Assembly: GCA_900317065.1 (NCBI GenBank)
Contig: ONFK01000090.1
Location: forward strand, 1 to 6,471
Origin: an uncultured Bacteroidales bacterium
Lineage (GTDB): Bacteria; Bacteroidota; Bacteroidia; Bacteroidales; UBA932
Reading direction: 5' to 3'
Length of the DNA: 6,471 bases
Below the pieces are notes generated by a model. That model saw only the letters and a program-made list of their open reading frames with translations. It had not been told where the DNA came from and made no database searches. Below, piece after piece: positions 1 to 6,333 of this stretch (position 1 is its first letter; every line of letters starts with the position of its first letter). Position numbers and translations under genes: made by a program.

Positions 1-455
1 CCGCCCGCAGCGACAGGAACCAGTACTACCAGCAGGATATCGCGCGTAGGGAGGATGCGGCCGAGGGAGTCGGTCAGATGGCAGGGTTTGGAGAAGGCGA
101 GCCGGAAGCGGGAGCGGCGGTAGAGGAGCGCGCAGTCGATGCCACGGCGGTCGGGAGAATCGAAATGGACGATGCCGTAGCCCTGTTTTCGAAGCCCGGT
201 CCAAGCTACCAGGCGCCGGACCGCCTCTCCGTTCTCCACCTCCGCAAGGCCTATTATATTGGGCAGGGAACCATATTCGTCGGCGGCAAGGAAAACAGTC
301 TTGGCAATGCCGTTGCATTTGTCCCGGAAGTGAGGCCGGTCGGTAAAGAAGTTCTCGACATTCCAGAACATCAACAGAAATCCCGGCCCCCCGTCATCTG
401 CGACGGGAAGACCGAGAAATAGGAACAACAATAATCCAAACACGAATGCAAACAT
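1..455 (-). CDS. EEP-family nuclease/phosphatase, secreted, N-terminal part (truncated by window edge)
   Basis: Reading the minus strand from an ATG at 455-453 gives 151 codons with no stop before the left edge. Residues 1-19 form a hydrophobic signal peptide (FAFVFGLLLFLFLGLPVA). The mature part carries the early motifs of the endonuclease/exonuclease/phosphatase superfamily: FWNVENFF (residues 30-37, with the active-site region Asn), GLAEVEN (69-75, with the metal-binding Glu), DSPDRRGIDCALLYRR (99-114) and TRDIL (137-141). This order matches the roughly 340-residue secreted EEP proteins common in Bacteroidota. The second half, with the catalytic His and Asp motifs, lies outside the window. 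Family members hydrolyse phosphodiester or phosphomonoester bonds using a divalent metal; the substrate here is unknown. An in-frame stop (491-489) with no other ATG between supports this start. It is transcribed divergently from ychF. The family call is firm; the substrate is not. Confidence 0.88.
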   Translation of the reverse strand, partial: MFAFVFGLLLFLFLGLPVADDGGPGFLLMFWNVENFFTDRPHFRDKCNGIAKTVFLAADEYGSLPNIIGLAEVENGEAVRRLVAWTGLRKQGYGIVHFDSPDRRGIDCALLYRRSRFRLAFSKPCHLTDSLGRILPTRDILLVVLVPVAAG

Positions 456-483
456 AGAAAAATCAAAGAACTTTGAACCCCCT

Positions 484-528
484 GAAACTTAAATAATCGT
501 ATTAATAAAGTACGTTTTTTTAAGTTTC
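484..528. repeat. 45-bp imperfect palindrome in the divergent intergenic region
   Basis: The left arm 484-501 and right arm 511-528 are inverted copies matching at 16 of 18 positions, around a 9-nt AT-rich centre (502-510). The outer ten bases (GAAACTTAAA against TTTAAGTTTC) and inner four (CGTA against TACG) pair perfectly. It lies between the divergent starts of the EEP gene and ychF, and its right edge coincides with the proposed -33 element of ychF. It could be an operator for a dimeric regulator, or a transcribed hairpin in the leader of the EEP gene. Its function is not known. Confidence 0.6.
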
Positions 529-554
529 CGTATCGAATAAATTCAGTACCTTTG
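525..554 (+). promoter_or_regulatory. Predicted Bacteroidota-type promoter of ychF
   Basis: TACCTTTG at 547-554 is a perfect match to the Bacteroidota -7 consensus TAnnTTTG. TTTC at 525-528 is a three-of-four match to the -33 TTTG element, with an 18-nt spacer. Transcription would begin near 560, which places the in-frame TTG at 552 inside the promoter and supports the ATG at 579 as the ychF start. Confidence 0.6.
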
Positions 555-578
555 GATTTTGAATCAAAATTTCAGGAA

Positions 579-1682
579 ATGAGTCTTAAATGCGGCATAG
601 TAGGACTGCCTAACGTGGGCAAATCCACTCTCTTCAACTGCGTGAGTTCCGGCAAGGCACAAAGCGCGAACTTCCCCTTCTGCACCATCGAACCCAACCT
701 CGGTTCCACCAATGTTCCGGACCGGAGGCTGGACGTGCTGACGGAGATCTGCCACCCTCAGCGCACGATTCCCGCGACGGTGGACATCGTCGACATCGCA
801 GGTCTGGTGAAGGGAGCGAGCCGCGGCGAGGGTCTGGGCAACCAGTTCCTTGCCAACATCCGCGAATGCGACGCCATCCTGCATGTGCTGCGCTGCTTCG
901 ACGACGGCAACATAGTTCACGTGGACGGCAGCGTGGATCCCGTGCGCGACAAGGAAGTGGTGGATCTGGAACTCCAGATAAAGGACCTGGAGACCGTGGA
1001 AAACCGCCTCGCCAAGGCGGAGAAGGCCGCGAAGACCGGCGGAGACAAGGAAGCGAAGAAGCTCTGCGAACTGCTGTATCGCTACCGGGAGGCTCTCCAA
1101 AACGGGAAATCCTGCCGCAGCGTAGCACCCCAGAACGAGGAAGAAGCCGCCATTGCGCGCGACCTCTTCCTTCTCACCAACAAGCCGGTGATGTATGTCT
1201 GCAACGTGGATGACGCCTCCGCCGCGAAAGGCAACAAGTATGTGGATGCCGTGCGCGAGGCCACCAAGGACGAAAATGCGGAAATCCTGGTGATTGCCGC
1301 CAAGACGGAGTCCGAAATAGCCGAAATCGAGGACTTTGAAGACCGCAAGATGTTCCTTGACGAGCTCGGGCTGGAGGAGTCCGGAGTGGTGCGCCTGATT
1401 CAGGGCGCCTACCGCCTGCTCGGCCTGCAGACCTTCTTCACCGCAGGAGCCGACGAGTGCCGCGCCTGGACAATCCACAAGGGTGACAAGGCACCCAAGG
1501 CCGCGGGCGTAATCCACACCGACTTCGAAAAAGGCTTCATCCGCGCCGAAGTTATCAAATACGACGACTTCGTCGCCCTGAAATCCGAATCCGCCTGCCG
1601 CGCCGCCGGCAAGATGGGCATCGAAGGCAAGGAATACATCGTGCAGGACGGCGACATAATGCACTTCCTGTTCAATGTGTAG
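579..1682 (+). CDS. ychF: Redox-regulated ATPase YchF (OLA1/Obg-like family)
   Basis: A 367-residue protein, the usual length for YchF, a universally conserved P-loop NTPase of the Obg branch that associates with ribosomes and hydrolyses ATP rather than GTP. Visible motifs: P-loop GLPNVGKS (residues 9-16), switch region NFPFCTIEPN (31-40), G3 DIAG (72-75) followed by LVKGASRGEGLGNQFL, a charged helical insertion near 125-175, the G4 position NVDD (209-212), and a C-terminal TGS domain (about 283-366) ending FLFNV. The reading frame extends upstream to a TTG at 552, but the ATG at 579 begins MSLKCGIVG, the standard family N-terminus, is preceded by AGGAA, and lies downstream of the predicted promoter. 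The G4 motif in well-studied members is NxxE; Asp here is a mild departure. It is single-cistron: a terminator follows and no neighbour is functionally linked. Confidence 0.97.
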   Translation: MSLKCGIVGLPNVGKSTLFNCVSSGKAQSANFPFCTIEPNLGSTNVPDRRLDVLTEICHPQRTIPATVDIVDIAGLVKGASRGEGLGNQFLANIRECDAILHVLRCFDDGNIVHVDGSVDPVRDKEVVDLELQIKDLETVENRLAKAEKAAKTGGDKEAKKLCELLYRYREALQNGKSCRSVAPQNEEEAAIARDLFLLTNKPVMYVCNVDDASAAKGNKYVDAVREATKDENAEILVIAAKTESEIAEIEDFEDRKMFLDELGLEESGVVRLIQGAYRLLGLQTFFTAGADECRAWTIHKGDKAPKAAGVIHTDFEKGFIRAEVIKYDDFVALKSESACRAAGKMGIEGKEYIVQDGDIMHFLFNV

Positions 1683-1693
1683 TGCCGCAAAAC

Positions 1694-1786
1694 CTCTACA
1701 ATAACTCTACATCAACCTCTATAGAGGGGCTTGCAGCGCGGTTGCAGGCCCTTTTATTTCTCTACATGCCTTTGAAAATAACTCTA
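1694..1786. repeat. CTCTA direct repeats with about 11-bp phasing (candidate operator)
   Basis: The pentamer CTCTA begins at 1694, 1705, 1717, 1760 and 1782, usually followed by C or T and often preceded by AA or AAC. Spacings are 11, 12, 43 and 22 bp, close to whole helical turns. The first three are upstream of and touching the terminator hairpin; the last two flank the -33 element of the downstream operon promoter. This resembles the 11-bp direct-repeat layout bound by PhoB/PhoP-type response regulators, though the repeat sequence differs from known Pho boxes. A regulatory role is inference. Confidence 0.4.
1727..1758 (+). terminator. Rho-independent terminator after ychF
   Basis: GGGCTTGCA (1727-1735) pairs with TGCAGGCCC (1743-1751) as a 9-bp stem with one G-U wobble and a 7-nt loop, followed by TTTTATTT (1752-1759). 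Weaker pairing can extend the stem outwards to 1723. It starts 45 nt after the ychF stop and upstream of the next promoter, so it should separate ychF from the phosphate-type operon. The palindrome CCTCTATAGAGG (1716-1727) overlaps its base. Confidence 0.8.
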
Positions 1787-1801
1787 TTTGGTTTATATTT
1801 A
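1771..1801 (+). promoter_or_regulatory. Predicted promoter of the DUF47/permease-regulator/porin operon
   Basis: TTTG at 1771-1774, a 19-nt spacer, then TATATTTA at 1794-1801. The first matches the Bacteroidota -33 element exactly and the second matches TAnnTTTG except for the last base. The expected start point is near 1808, giving a leader of about 23 nt before the ATG at 1831. A CTCTA repeat (1782-1786) lies inside the spacer. Confidence 0.6.
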
Positions 1802-1819
1802 CGATTGATAACACGTAAA
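1798..1819. promoter_or_regulatory. Inverted repeat TTTACG-N10-CGTAAA over the -7 element and predicted start point
   Basis: TTTACG (1798-1803) and CGTAAA (1814-1819) are perfect inverted 6-mers separated by 10 bp. The left arm overlaps the predicted -7 element and the right arm lies in the leader, a position where a bound dimer would block transcription. It could be an operator, but six-base arms can arise by chance in AT-rich DNA. Confidence 0.3.
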
Positions 1820-1830
1820 CGGAACCACAA

Positions 1831-2493
1831 ATGGGATTCTCTGATATTTTTTCCCGCAAAAAGGCGGCCCGTCTGGTAGAGAACATAGATGGGCTGCTCT
1901 CTACGATCGACGGGGCGCTGCTGGTATTCAAGGGCGGCGTAAAGGATTATCTTTATGGCGACAATGCCGGATTCGCGGAGAATCTCGCAAAGATCGCCGC
2001 TCTCGAAACCGACGCCGGCACCCGCATCCGGGAGATAGAAGGCACCCTGTATTCAAAGGGGTACCTGATGCGCTCACGAGGCGACATCATGCGTCTGCTT
2101 GAGCGCTTCGACCACATCATCTCCATAATCAGCGTAGATCTCGTGCAATTCGAGATCGAGGCCCCGAACATTCCCGCCGAGCTCAAGAGGGAGTTCCTGA
2201 AACTCAGCGAACTTGCTTCCCTCGCGGTAGAGAGCTCCATCCCCGGAACCAAGGCCTATTTTACTGAACCTCACTCGGTTGCAGCTACTACCGCACAGGT
2301 ATATTTCTATGAGAAGGAGGCGGTGAAACTCAGCCAGTCCATAAAAAGGACGGTCTTCCATCAGATGGATAACCTGAAACTGAGCGAAAAATTCCATCTC
2401 CGCTACTTCGCCCTCCATATAGAAGATCTGGCAAAGGCGGCCGTAAAGGTTGCAGAGCAGCTGTCGGTCATGGCAATCAAGCGAGCCCTCTAG
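1831..2493 (+). CDS. DUF47 / PhoU-like phosphate-permease accessory protein
   Basis: A 220-residue, all-helical, cysteine-free cytoplasmic protein matching the DUF47 (PhoU_div, TIGR00153) pattern in length and layout. It opens with the family-like MGFSDIF, has PhoU-type acidic helix motifs near 57-72 (ALETDAGTRIREIEG) and 84-97 (GDIMRLLERFDHII), and closes with a helix pair at 157-173 and 189-217 (FALHIEDLAKAAVKVAEQ). DUF47 proteins are commonly encoded beside PiT-type low-affinity phosphate carriers, where they are thought to modulate transport; PhoU relatives bind metal clusters through such acidic motifs. Here the stop codon directly abuts the ATG of a PiT-like membrane protein, so the two are probably translationally coupled and may form a complex. 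As first gene of the operon it follows a recognisable promoter. The family assignment is strong; its partner being a regulator rather than a normal carrier is the unusual part. Confidence 0.88.
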   Translation: MGFSDIFSRKKAARLVENIDGLLSTIDGALLVFKGGVKDYLYGDNAGFAENLAKIAALETDAGTRIREIEGTLYSKGYLMRSRGDIMRLLERFDHIISIISVDLVQFEIEAPNIPAELKREFLKLSELASLAVESSIPGTKAYFTEPHSVAATTAQVYFYEKEAVKLSQSIKRTVFHQMDNLKLSEKFHLRYFALHIEDLAKAAVKVAEQLSVMAIKRAL

Positions 2494-4092
2494 ATGGAAA
2501 CAATCGCGTACATAATAATCTCCACCCTGCTCGCCGGCGTCATGCTGGTGGTCCGCGACCTGCCGGTCATCAGCGGCAGCGTGCTCGCCTCCGGAGCGGG
2601 AGAGAGGACCTGTGTACGGATTCTCACCCCTGTAATCCTGGGTGCCGCCCTCGTCATACCCTGTTTTCTCCCTACAATTCAATGGCCGGTAGGAAGCAGT
2701 TTGCCGGCGTCTGACGACATCCTTCCCATAGGAATTGCCACCGTTGCCGCCTCCGTGATTGTGGGTAGATTCAGCAGGTATCCGGCGGTGCCTTTCGCCT
2801 TCATGGCAGCTATCGGAGGAGTCGGGCTGGCATCGGGGAACGGACTCGGCTGGCAGACGGGAATTACGTACGCCCTGTCCTGGTTCGTCGCTCCCGTCAT
2901 CTGCGCCTGCCTCGCAGCGCTTGCCTACATGCTGTTCGCACTTGGGCAGCGGGGGAAAAAGACGCATCTCGCCGTGCAGGAGGCCAGGATGATGCCGCTC
3001 GCGGCCTTCGCAGGACTTGCACTGATTGCGGCCTTTGCAATCAATAACTCCCTCATATTCACCTGGATACCGCTTCACGAAGGGGCCAAAACCGCTGCCG
3101 TGAGCGCTCCGGCATGCGCCCTGGTCCTCTGGCTTTGCACGCGCAGGCATGTCACGCAGGCGAAATGGAATCTTGCGGACAACGAACTCGACACGAACAC
3201 CCAGTCCATCCTCAGCCTGCTGCTGGCTATGGCCGCGACCTTCATCCTCTTCAGCAGTCCTCTGCCGGCAATGGTCGGGTTGACGGCCTCTCCTCTCCCG
3301 GCAGGCAGCTTGTATATGGCGGCCCTCCTGGGTATCAGCGTCGCACGCCAAAGGGCGCTTGCGGACGGACAGGACATTCTCCTCGCAGTGATAGCCGCAA
3401 TTGTTTCGCCCGCGCTGGCGCTGATGTTCGCCTACTGCCTCGGCAGGATCATGGACGGCGGAGGAGCGGGAAACCTGATCGTGCTGTGCCTGGCCGTGCT
3501 GGCAGCGGTGATGATTATCTATACCCGCTGGCAGAACCGACGTACGATGCACAGGCAGATAGTGGCAAACCGGGAGCAACAGGTCTACAGCACGCAGAAA
3601 TCGCTTTCCGCCCTGGAAGTGAAGGCGGAAATGACCGAAAAGGATCTCCTCAACAAACTGGATATCAAGCGTAAGGAACTGGTGGACTTCGCGGTTGGCG
3701 TGAGCGACCAGAAGGAGTTCATGGAAAAGGTGTATGAGGACCTCAAAGCACTGCGGACTCTGGATGACGAAGAAGCTAAGAACGCCGCTACGGACTCCCT
3801 GCTGAGCACTCTTCGCGAGCGCATGTACTTCACGAGGGAAATGAACGACTTTTACGCACAAAGCGAGGTGCTGAACAAAGATTTCAACATGAGACTTTCC
3901 GAGCTCTTCCCGAACCTGACGGACGGAGAACGCAAGCTCACCAACCTGCTCAGGCAGGGTTTCAGCAGCAAGTACATAGCATCGCTGATGAACATAACCC
4001 CGAAAAGCGTGGAAATAAACCGCTCCCGGCTGAGGGCCAAACTGGGCCTCACGAGGGGAGACAATCTGATACAATTCATAAAATCAATCTAA
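2494..4092 (+). CDS. PiT-like membrane domain fused to coiled coil and LuxR-type HTH (putative membrane-bound transcription regulator)
   Basis: A 532-residue protein with three parts. Residues 1-345 contain about eleven hydrophobic segments (near 3-20, 41-60, 75-91, 97-115, 124-150, 167-191, 203-216, 237-254, 272-285, 294-318, 327-344) that follow the order of a PHO4/PiT inorganic-phosphate carrier: FSRYPAVPFAFMAAIGGVG (93-111) sits where carriers have the Pro-Ser/Thr-rich helix start, AFAINNS (180-186) where the second GND signature is expected, and the 260-346 stretch matches the last helices. The key Asn-Asp signatures are absent, so transport is doubtful. Residues 350-470 are charged and probably coiled coil. 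Residues 475-519 are a GerE/LuxR HTH (LTDGERKLTNLL, then ITPKSVEINRSRLRAKLGL), the form found at the C-terminus of Bacteroidota sensor-regulators. No receiver or kinase domain is seen. It abuts the DUF47 gene upstream and has a 21-nt gap to the porin. Likely role: membrane sensor binding DNA directly. HTH sure; PiT ancestry probable; ligand inferred. Confidence 0.8.
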   Translation: METIAYIIISTLLAGVMLVVRDLPVISGSVLASGAGERTCVRILTPVILGAALVIPCFLPTIQWPVGSSLPASDDILPIGIATVAASVIVGRFSRYPAVPFAFMAAIGGVGLASGNGLGWQTGITYALSWFVAPVICACLAALAYMLFALGQRGKKTHLAVQEARMMPLAAFAGLALIAAFAINNSLIFTWIPLHEGAKTAAVSAPACALVLWLCTRRHVTQAKWNLADNELDTNTQSILSLLLAMAATFILFSSPLPAMVGLTASPLPAGSLYMAALLGISVARQRALADGQDILLAVIAAIVSPALALMFAYCLGRIMDGGGAGNLIVLCLAVLAAVMIIYTRWQNRRTMHRQIVANREQQVYSTQKSLSALEVKAEMTEKDLLNKLDIKRKELVDFAVGVSDQKEFMEKVYEDLKALRTLDDEEAKNAATDSLLSTLRERMYFTREMNDFYAQSEVLNKDFNMRLSELFPNLTDGERKLTNLLRQGFSSKYIASLMNITPKSVEINRSRLRAKLGLTRGDNLIQFIKSI

Positions 4093-4113
4093 CTAACCAT
4101 TTAATTATTAACT

Positions 4114-5481
4114 ATGCGTAAAATTCTGTTTACAATCGCGCTCGCACTGCTGGCAACAACGGCAGTCAACGCCCAGAAGGCAGTCAAGTACAATCAGTAC
4201 GGCGTGGCTGTCGAATCCGACGTTCTCGACGTCGAGGCACAGGACGGCATCCTGGTCTTCGAGTCGCCCAAGAGCGGCTATAAATTCTGGTTCGACGTCC
4301 GTGCGCAAGCCGACGCCGCCGTATTCTTCGGAGCCCCGGACTATGCAGACGCTATCGGCAACGGAACCCAGATCCGCCGCGCACGTTTTGCAGTCAAGGG
4401 ACAGATCAACAAGGATTGGTACGGGGAATTCGACATGGACCTCGCCAACGGCCTTGCGGAACTTAAGGACGCTATCGTCCGCTACACCGGCGTGCCCAAT
4501 CTCGACCTGCAGGTCGGTAACTTCAAGGAGAACTTCTCCATCCAGCGCAACACCACATCGCGTTATCTGCAGTTCATCGAGAGGCCTATGGTCTGCTCCG
4601 CGCTCACTCCTTCGCGCCACCTCGGCTTCAACGCCAAGTATGCAAAGGACTGGCTGTGGGTTTCCGCAGGAGCCTTCTCGCAGGTGATCGCCGGCCAGGA
4701 AGAGTGGACCAACGTAGCCGACAACAACAAGGATTTCGGCCGCAATTCCGGATACTCTCTAACTACGAAGGTGGTTTTCCGTCCTCTTTACAAGATGGAT
4801 AACGCCAGCCTGCACATCGGCGCCGCATATTCCTACAGGACCACCACCACCGACCTCGCAACCGGTGAATGGGGGACTTACCGCGCAAGCTGCCGCAACT
4901 CCACCAGCATCAACCGCAAGAAGTATGTGGACACCAACAATCTCCCCGGATTCGACCATAACAATCTGTGGACCGTCGAACTCGCCGGACACTGGAACGG
5001 ACTGCGCTACGAGGCAGCCTATGTGGGCGACAACGTGCACTTCAAGAGCGACGCCGCCGACCCGGCGACCAAGAACTTCGGCGGATGGTATGTACAGGCC
5101 GGCTACCTTCTCTTCGGAGGCAAGCAGCAGTATGACTCCAGAGGCGGCAAGTACACCAAGGTGGAGCGCGGCCGCAAGTGGGGCGATCTCGAACTCTGCG
5201 CCCGCTATGAAAATGTGGACCTCAACGACGGAAATGTTTACGGCGGTGCCGCCGAAGCATACACCCTCGGCCTCAACTGGCATGTGAACGACAACGTCAA
5301 GTTCGTGGTGAACTACCAGTACAACAACAATGACCGCTATGCAAACGGCAAGGGCAAACTGAATGTCGGCAAGGATGCCGCAGGAAAACCCGTCAAGGAT
5401 TACACCAAGGTTGTCACCGCGGACGGCAAGGCCGGCGTTGACTACCACATGCTTTGTGTTCGTTTCGAAATCGACTTCTAA
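4114..5481 (+). CDS. OprO/OprP-family outer-membrane porin (phosphate-selective porin family)
   Basis: A 455-residue protein with a signal peptide (residues 1-20, MRKILFTIALALL... to VNA before Gln21) and a beta-barrel rich in alternating aromatic residues, ending in Phe as expected for BAM-dependent outer-membrane insertion. Residues 86-160 carry the hallmark of the phosphate-selective porin O and P family: IRRARFAVKGQINKDWYGEF (87-106), LKDAIVRYTG (117-126), LQVGNFKENFS (132-142) and TSRYLQFIERP (148-158). Pseudomonas OprP and OprO conduct phosphate and polyphosphate, but many Bacteroidota homologues have unknown selectivity. Position 21 nt after the permease-regulator and in the same operon as DUF47 makes an anion or phosphate role more likely here. 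The 21-nt AT-rich leader shows no Shine-Dalgarno site and no separate promoter or terminator. Family assignment is firm, selectivity is inference. Confidence 0.9.
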   Translation: MRKILFTIALALLATTAVNAQKAVKYNQYGVAVESDVLDVEAQDGILVFESPKSGYKFWFDVRAQADAAVFFGAPDYADAIGNGTQIRRARFAVKGQINKDWYGEFDMDLANGLAELKDAIVRYTGVPNLDLQVGNFKENFSIQRNTTSRYLQFIERPMVCSALTPSRHLGFNAKYAKDWLWVSAGAFSQVIAGQEEWTNVADNNKDFGRNSGYSLTTKVVFRPLYKMDNASLHIGAAYSYRTTTTDLATGEWGTYRASCRNSTSINRKKYVDTNNLPGFDHNNLWTVELAGHWNGLRYEAAYVGDNVHFKSDAADPATKNFGGWYVQAGYLLFGGKQQYDSRGGKYTKVERGRKWGDLELCARYENVDLNDGNVYGGAAEAYTLGLNWHVNDNVKFVVNYQYNNNDRYANGKGKLNVGKDAAGKPVKDYTKVVTADGKAGVDYHMLCVRFEIDF

Positions 5482-5493
5482 TACCGGACTGTT

Positions 5494-6321
5494 ATGAAAA
5501 AAATATTATTTGTTTCCCTGGCAGCCCTGCTCGCATTTGCAGGCTGCGTCAAAGACGAGGTTTACAAAGGCCCCTCGACCATAGAAAAGGTCGTATTCTC
5601 CCCTGAAGCGCCAACATCGATCGCCGATGTCACCGTCACCGCTACCGTAACCGGTCTGCAGAAAGTGACGAAAGCCACTCTCAAATACAACGGCACCGAC
5701 GTTGCCATGAGCGGCTCGGGCACAACTTATTCTGGAACCATCCCCGCAATGGCTGACGGCACCGAAGTAAGCTTTACCGTAACCGTAGTCAACGATGCCG
5801 ACTTCACCACCGTTTCCGACAAATACACCTACACAGTGGGAGACCCTGCCACCGACTGGTCCAAGGTCAAACTGAACGAGGTTTACGGAGCCGGTGCCGA
5901 TGAAGAAAAGTTCTTCGAACTCTGGAACGGCAGCGATTATCCTGTAAAACTTACCGGCGTAACGATCAATAAGGACGAAGGTCTTTGCTGGACAGGCATA
6001 GACGGAGAAGTCATTCCCGCTCACGGATTCTTTGCCATCATAGGCGCAAAGGGAACGACAGCGAGAGGTTTCTCCAGCGGATTCTCGGCAAAGAAGAGCG
6101 TACGCGTCGATCTGTACGATCCTAAGGGAACATTGATCGACCACTTCCAGCGCGGCGACAAGGACGATGCCGGTGCATGGGGCGTAAGTATCACCAACTA
6201 TGCAGGTTCCTGGAGCCGCGTGCCTGACGGAACAGGCAAGTGGATGCGCACCGACACCTTTACCCCGGGCACGGCCAACTCCACCACAGCGGTTGACGAC
6301 GACTATGTAAAGAACAATTAA
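5494..6321 (+). CDS. Putative surface lipoprotein with Ig-like and lamin-tail (LTD) domains
   Basis: A 275-residue lipoprotein. The N-terminus MKKILFVSLAALLAFAG is followed by the lipobox Cys18, and the next residues VKDE resemble the Bacteroidota lipoprotein export signal (Lys plus acidic residues) that sends lipoproteins to the cell surface. Residues about 30-115 look like an Ig-like beta-sandwich (Thr/Val-rich strands, IEKVVFSPEAP then YTYTVGDP). Residues about 124-263 form a lamin-tail domain: VKLNEVYGAGADEEKFFELW (125-144), an IPAHGFFAIIG strand (174-184), VDLYDPKGTLIDHF (205-218) and the closing TFTPGTANS (255-263). Bacterial LTDs are found in surface proteins, often together with secreted nucleases or phosphoesterases, and may serve in binding or adhesion. 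No catalytic domain is present. It follows the porin by 12 nt and is probably co-transcribed, so a surface capture or porin-partner role is plausible but unproven. Confidence 0.82.
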   Translation: MKKILFVSLAALLAFAGCVKDEVYKGPSTIEKVVFSPEAPTSIADVTVTATVTGLQKVTKATLKYNGTDVAMSGSGTTYSGTIPAMADGTEVSFTVTVVNDADFTTVSDKYTYTVGDPATDWSKVKLNEVYGAGADEEKFFELWNGSDYPVKLTGVTINKDEGLCWTGIDGEVIPAHGFFAIIGAKGTTARGFSSGFSAKKSVRVDLYDPKGTLIDHFQRGDKDDAGAWGVSITNYAGSWSRVPDGTGKWMRTDTFTPGTANSTTAVDDDYVKNN

Positions 6322-6333
6322 ACCAGATTTATT

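Noticed and set aside
78..422. 114-codon plus-strand open frame at the left end
   Set aside because: It is antisense to the EEP-family gene, which shows a signal peptide and several family motifs in the other strand; the plus-strand product has none.
463..476. Short inverted repeat TCAAAG-AA-CTTTGA just upstream of the EEP start
   Set aside because: Six-base arms in AT-rich leader DNA are easily produced by chance, and no promoter spacing or neighbouring copy supports a function.
552..578. Upstream TTG start that would add nine residues to YchF
   Set aside because: The TTG overlaps the predicted -7 element TACCTTTG, and the ATG at 579 gives the standard MSLKCGIVG N-terminus preceded by AGGAA.
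564..1664. 366-codon open frame on the minus strand opposite ychF
   Set aside because: Antisense shadow: it lies almost wholly within ychF, whose motifs are unmistakable, and the product shows no recognisable family pattern.
1682..1879. 65-codon plus-strand open frame across the ychF-DUF47 gap
   Set aside because: It runs through the terminator hairpin and the operon promoter and overlaps the start of the DUF47 gene in another frame.
2074..4074. 666-codon open frame on the minus strand opposite the DUF47 and permease-regulator genes
   Set aside because: Its product is rich in His, Arg, Gly, Cys and Gln in a way typical of an antisense shadow of GC-rich coding sequence, shows no domain, and crosses two well-supported plus-strand genes.
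4759..6144. Minus-strand open frames of 229 and 212 codons opposite the porin and lipoprotein
   Set aside because: Shadows of secreted-protein genes with clear signal peptides and family motifs on the plus strand; no promoter or homologous pattern on the minus strand.
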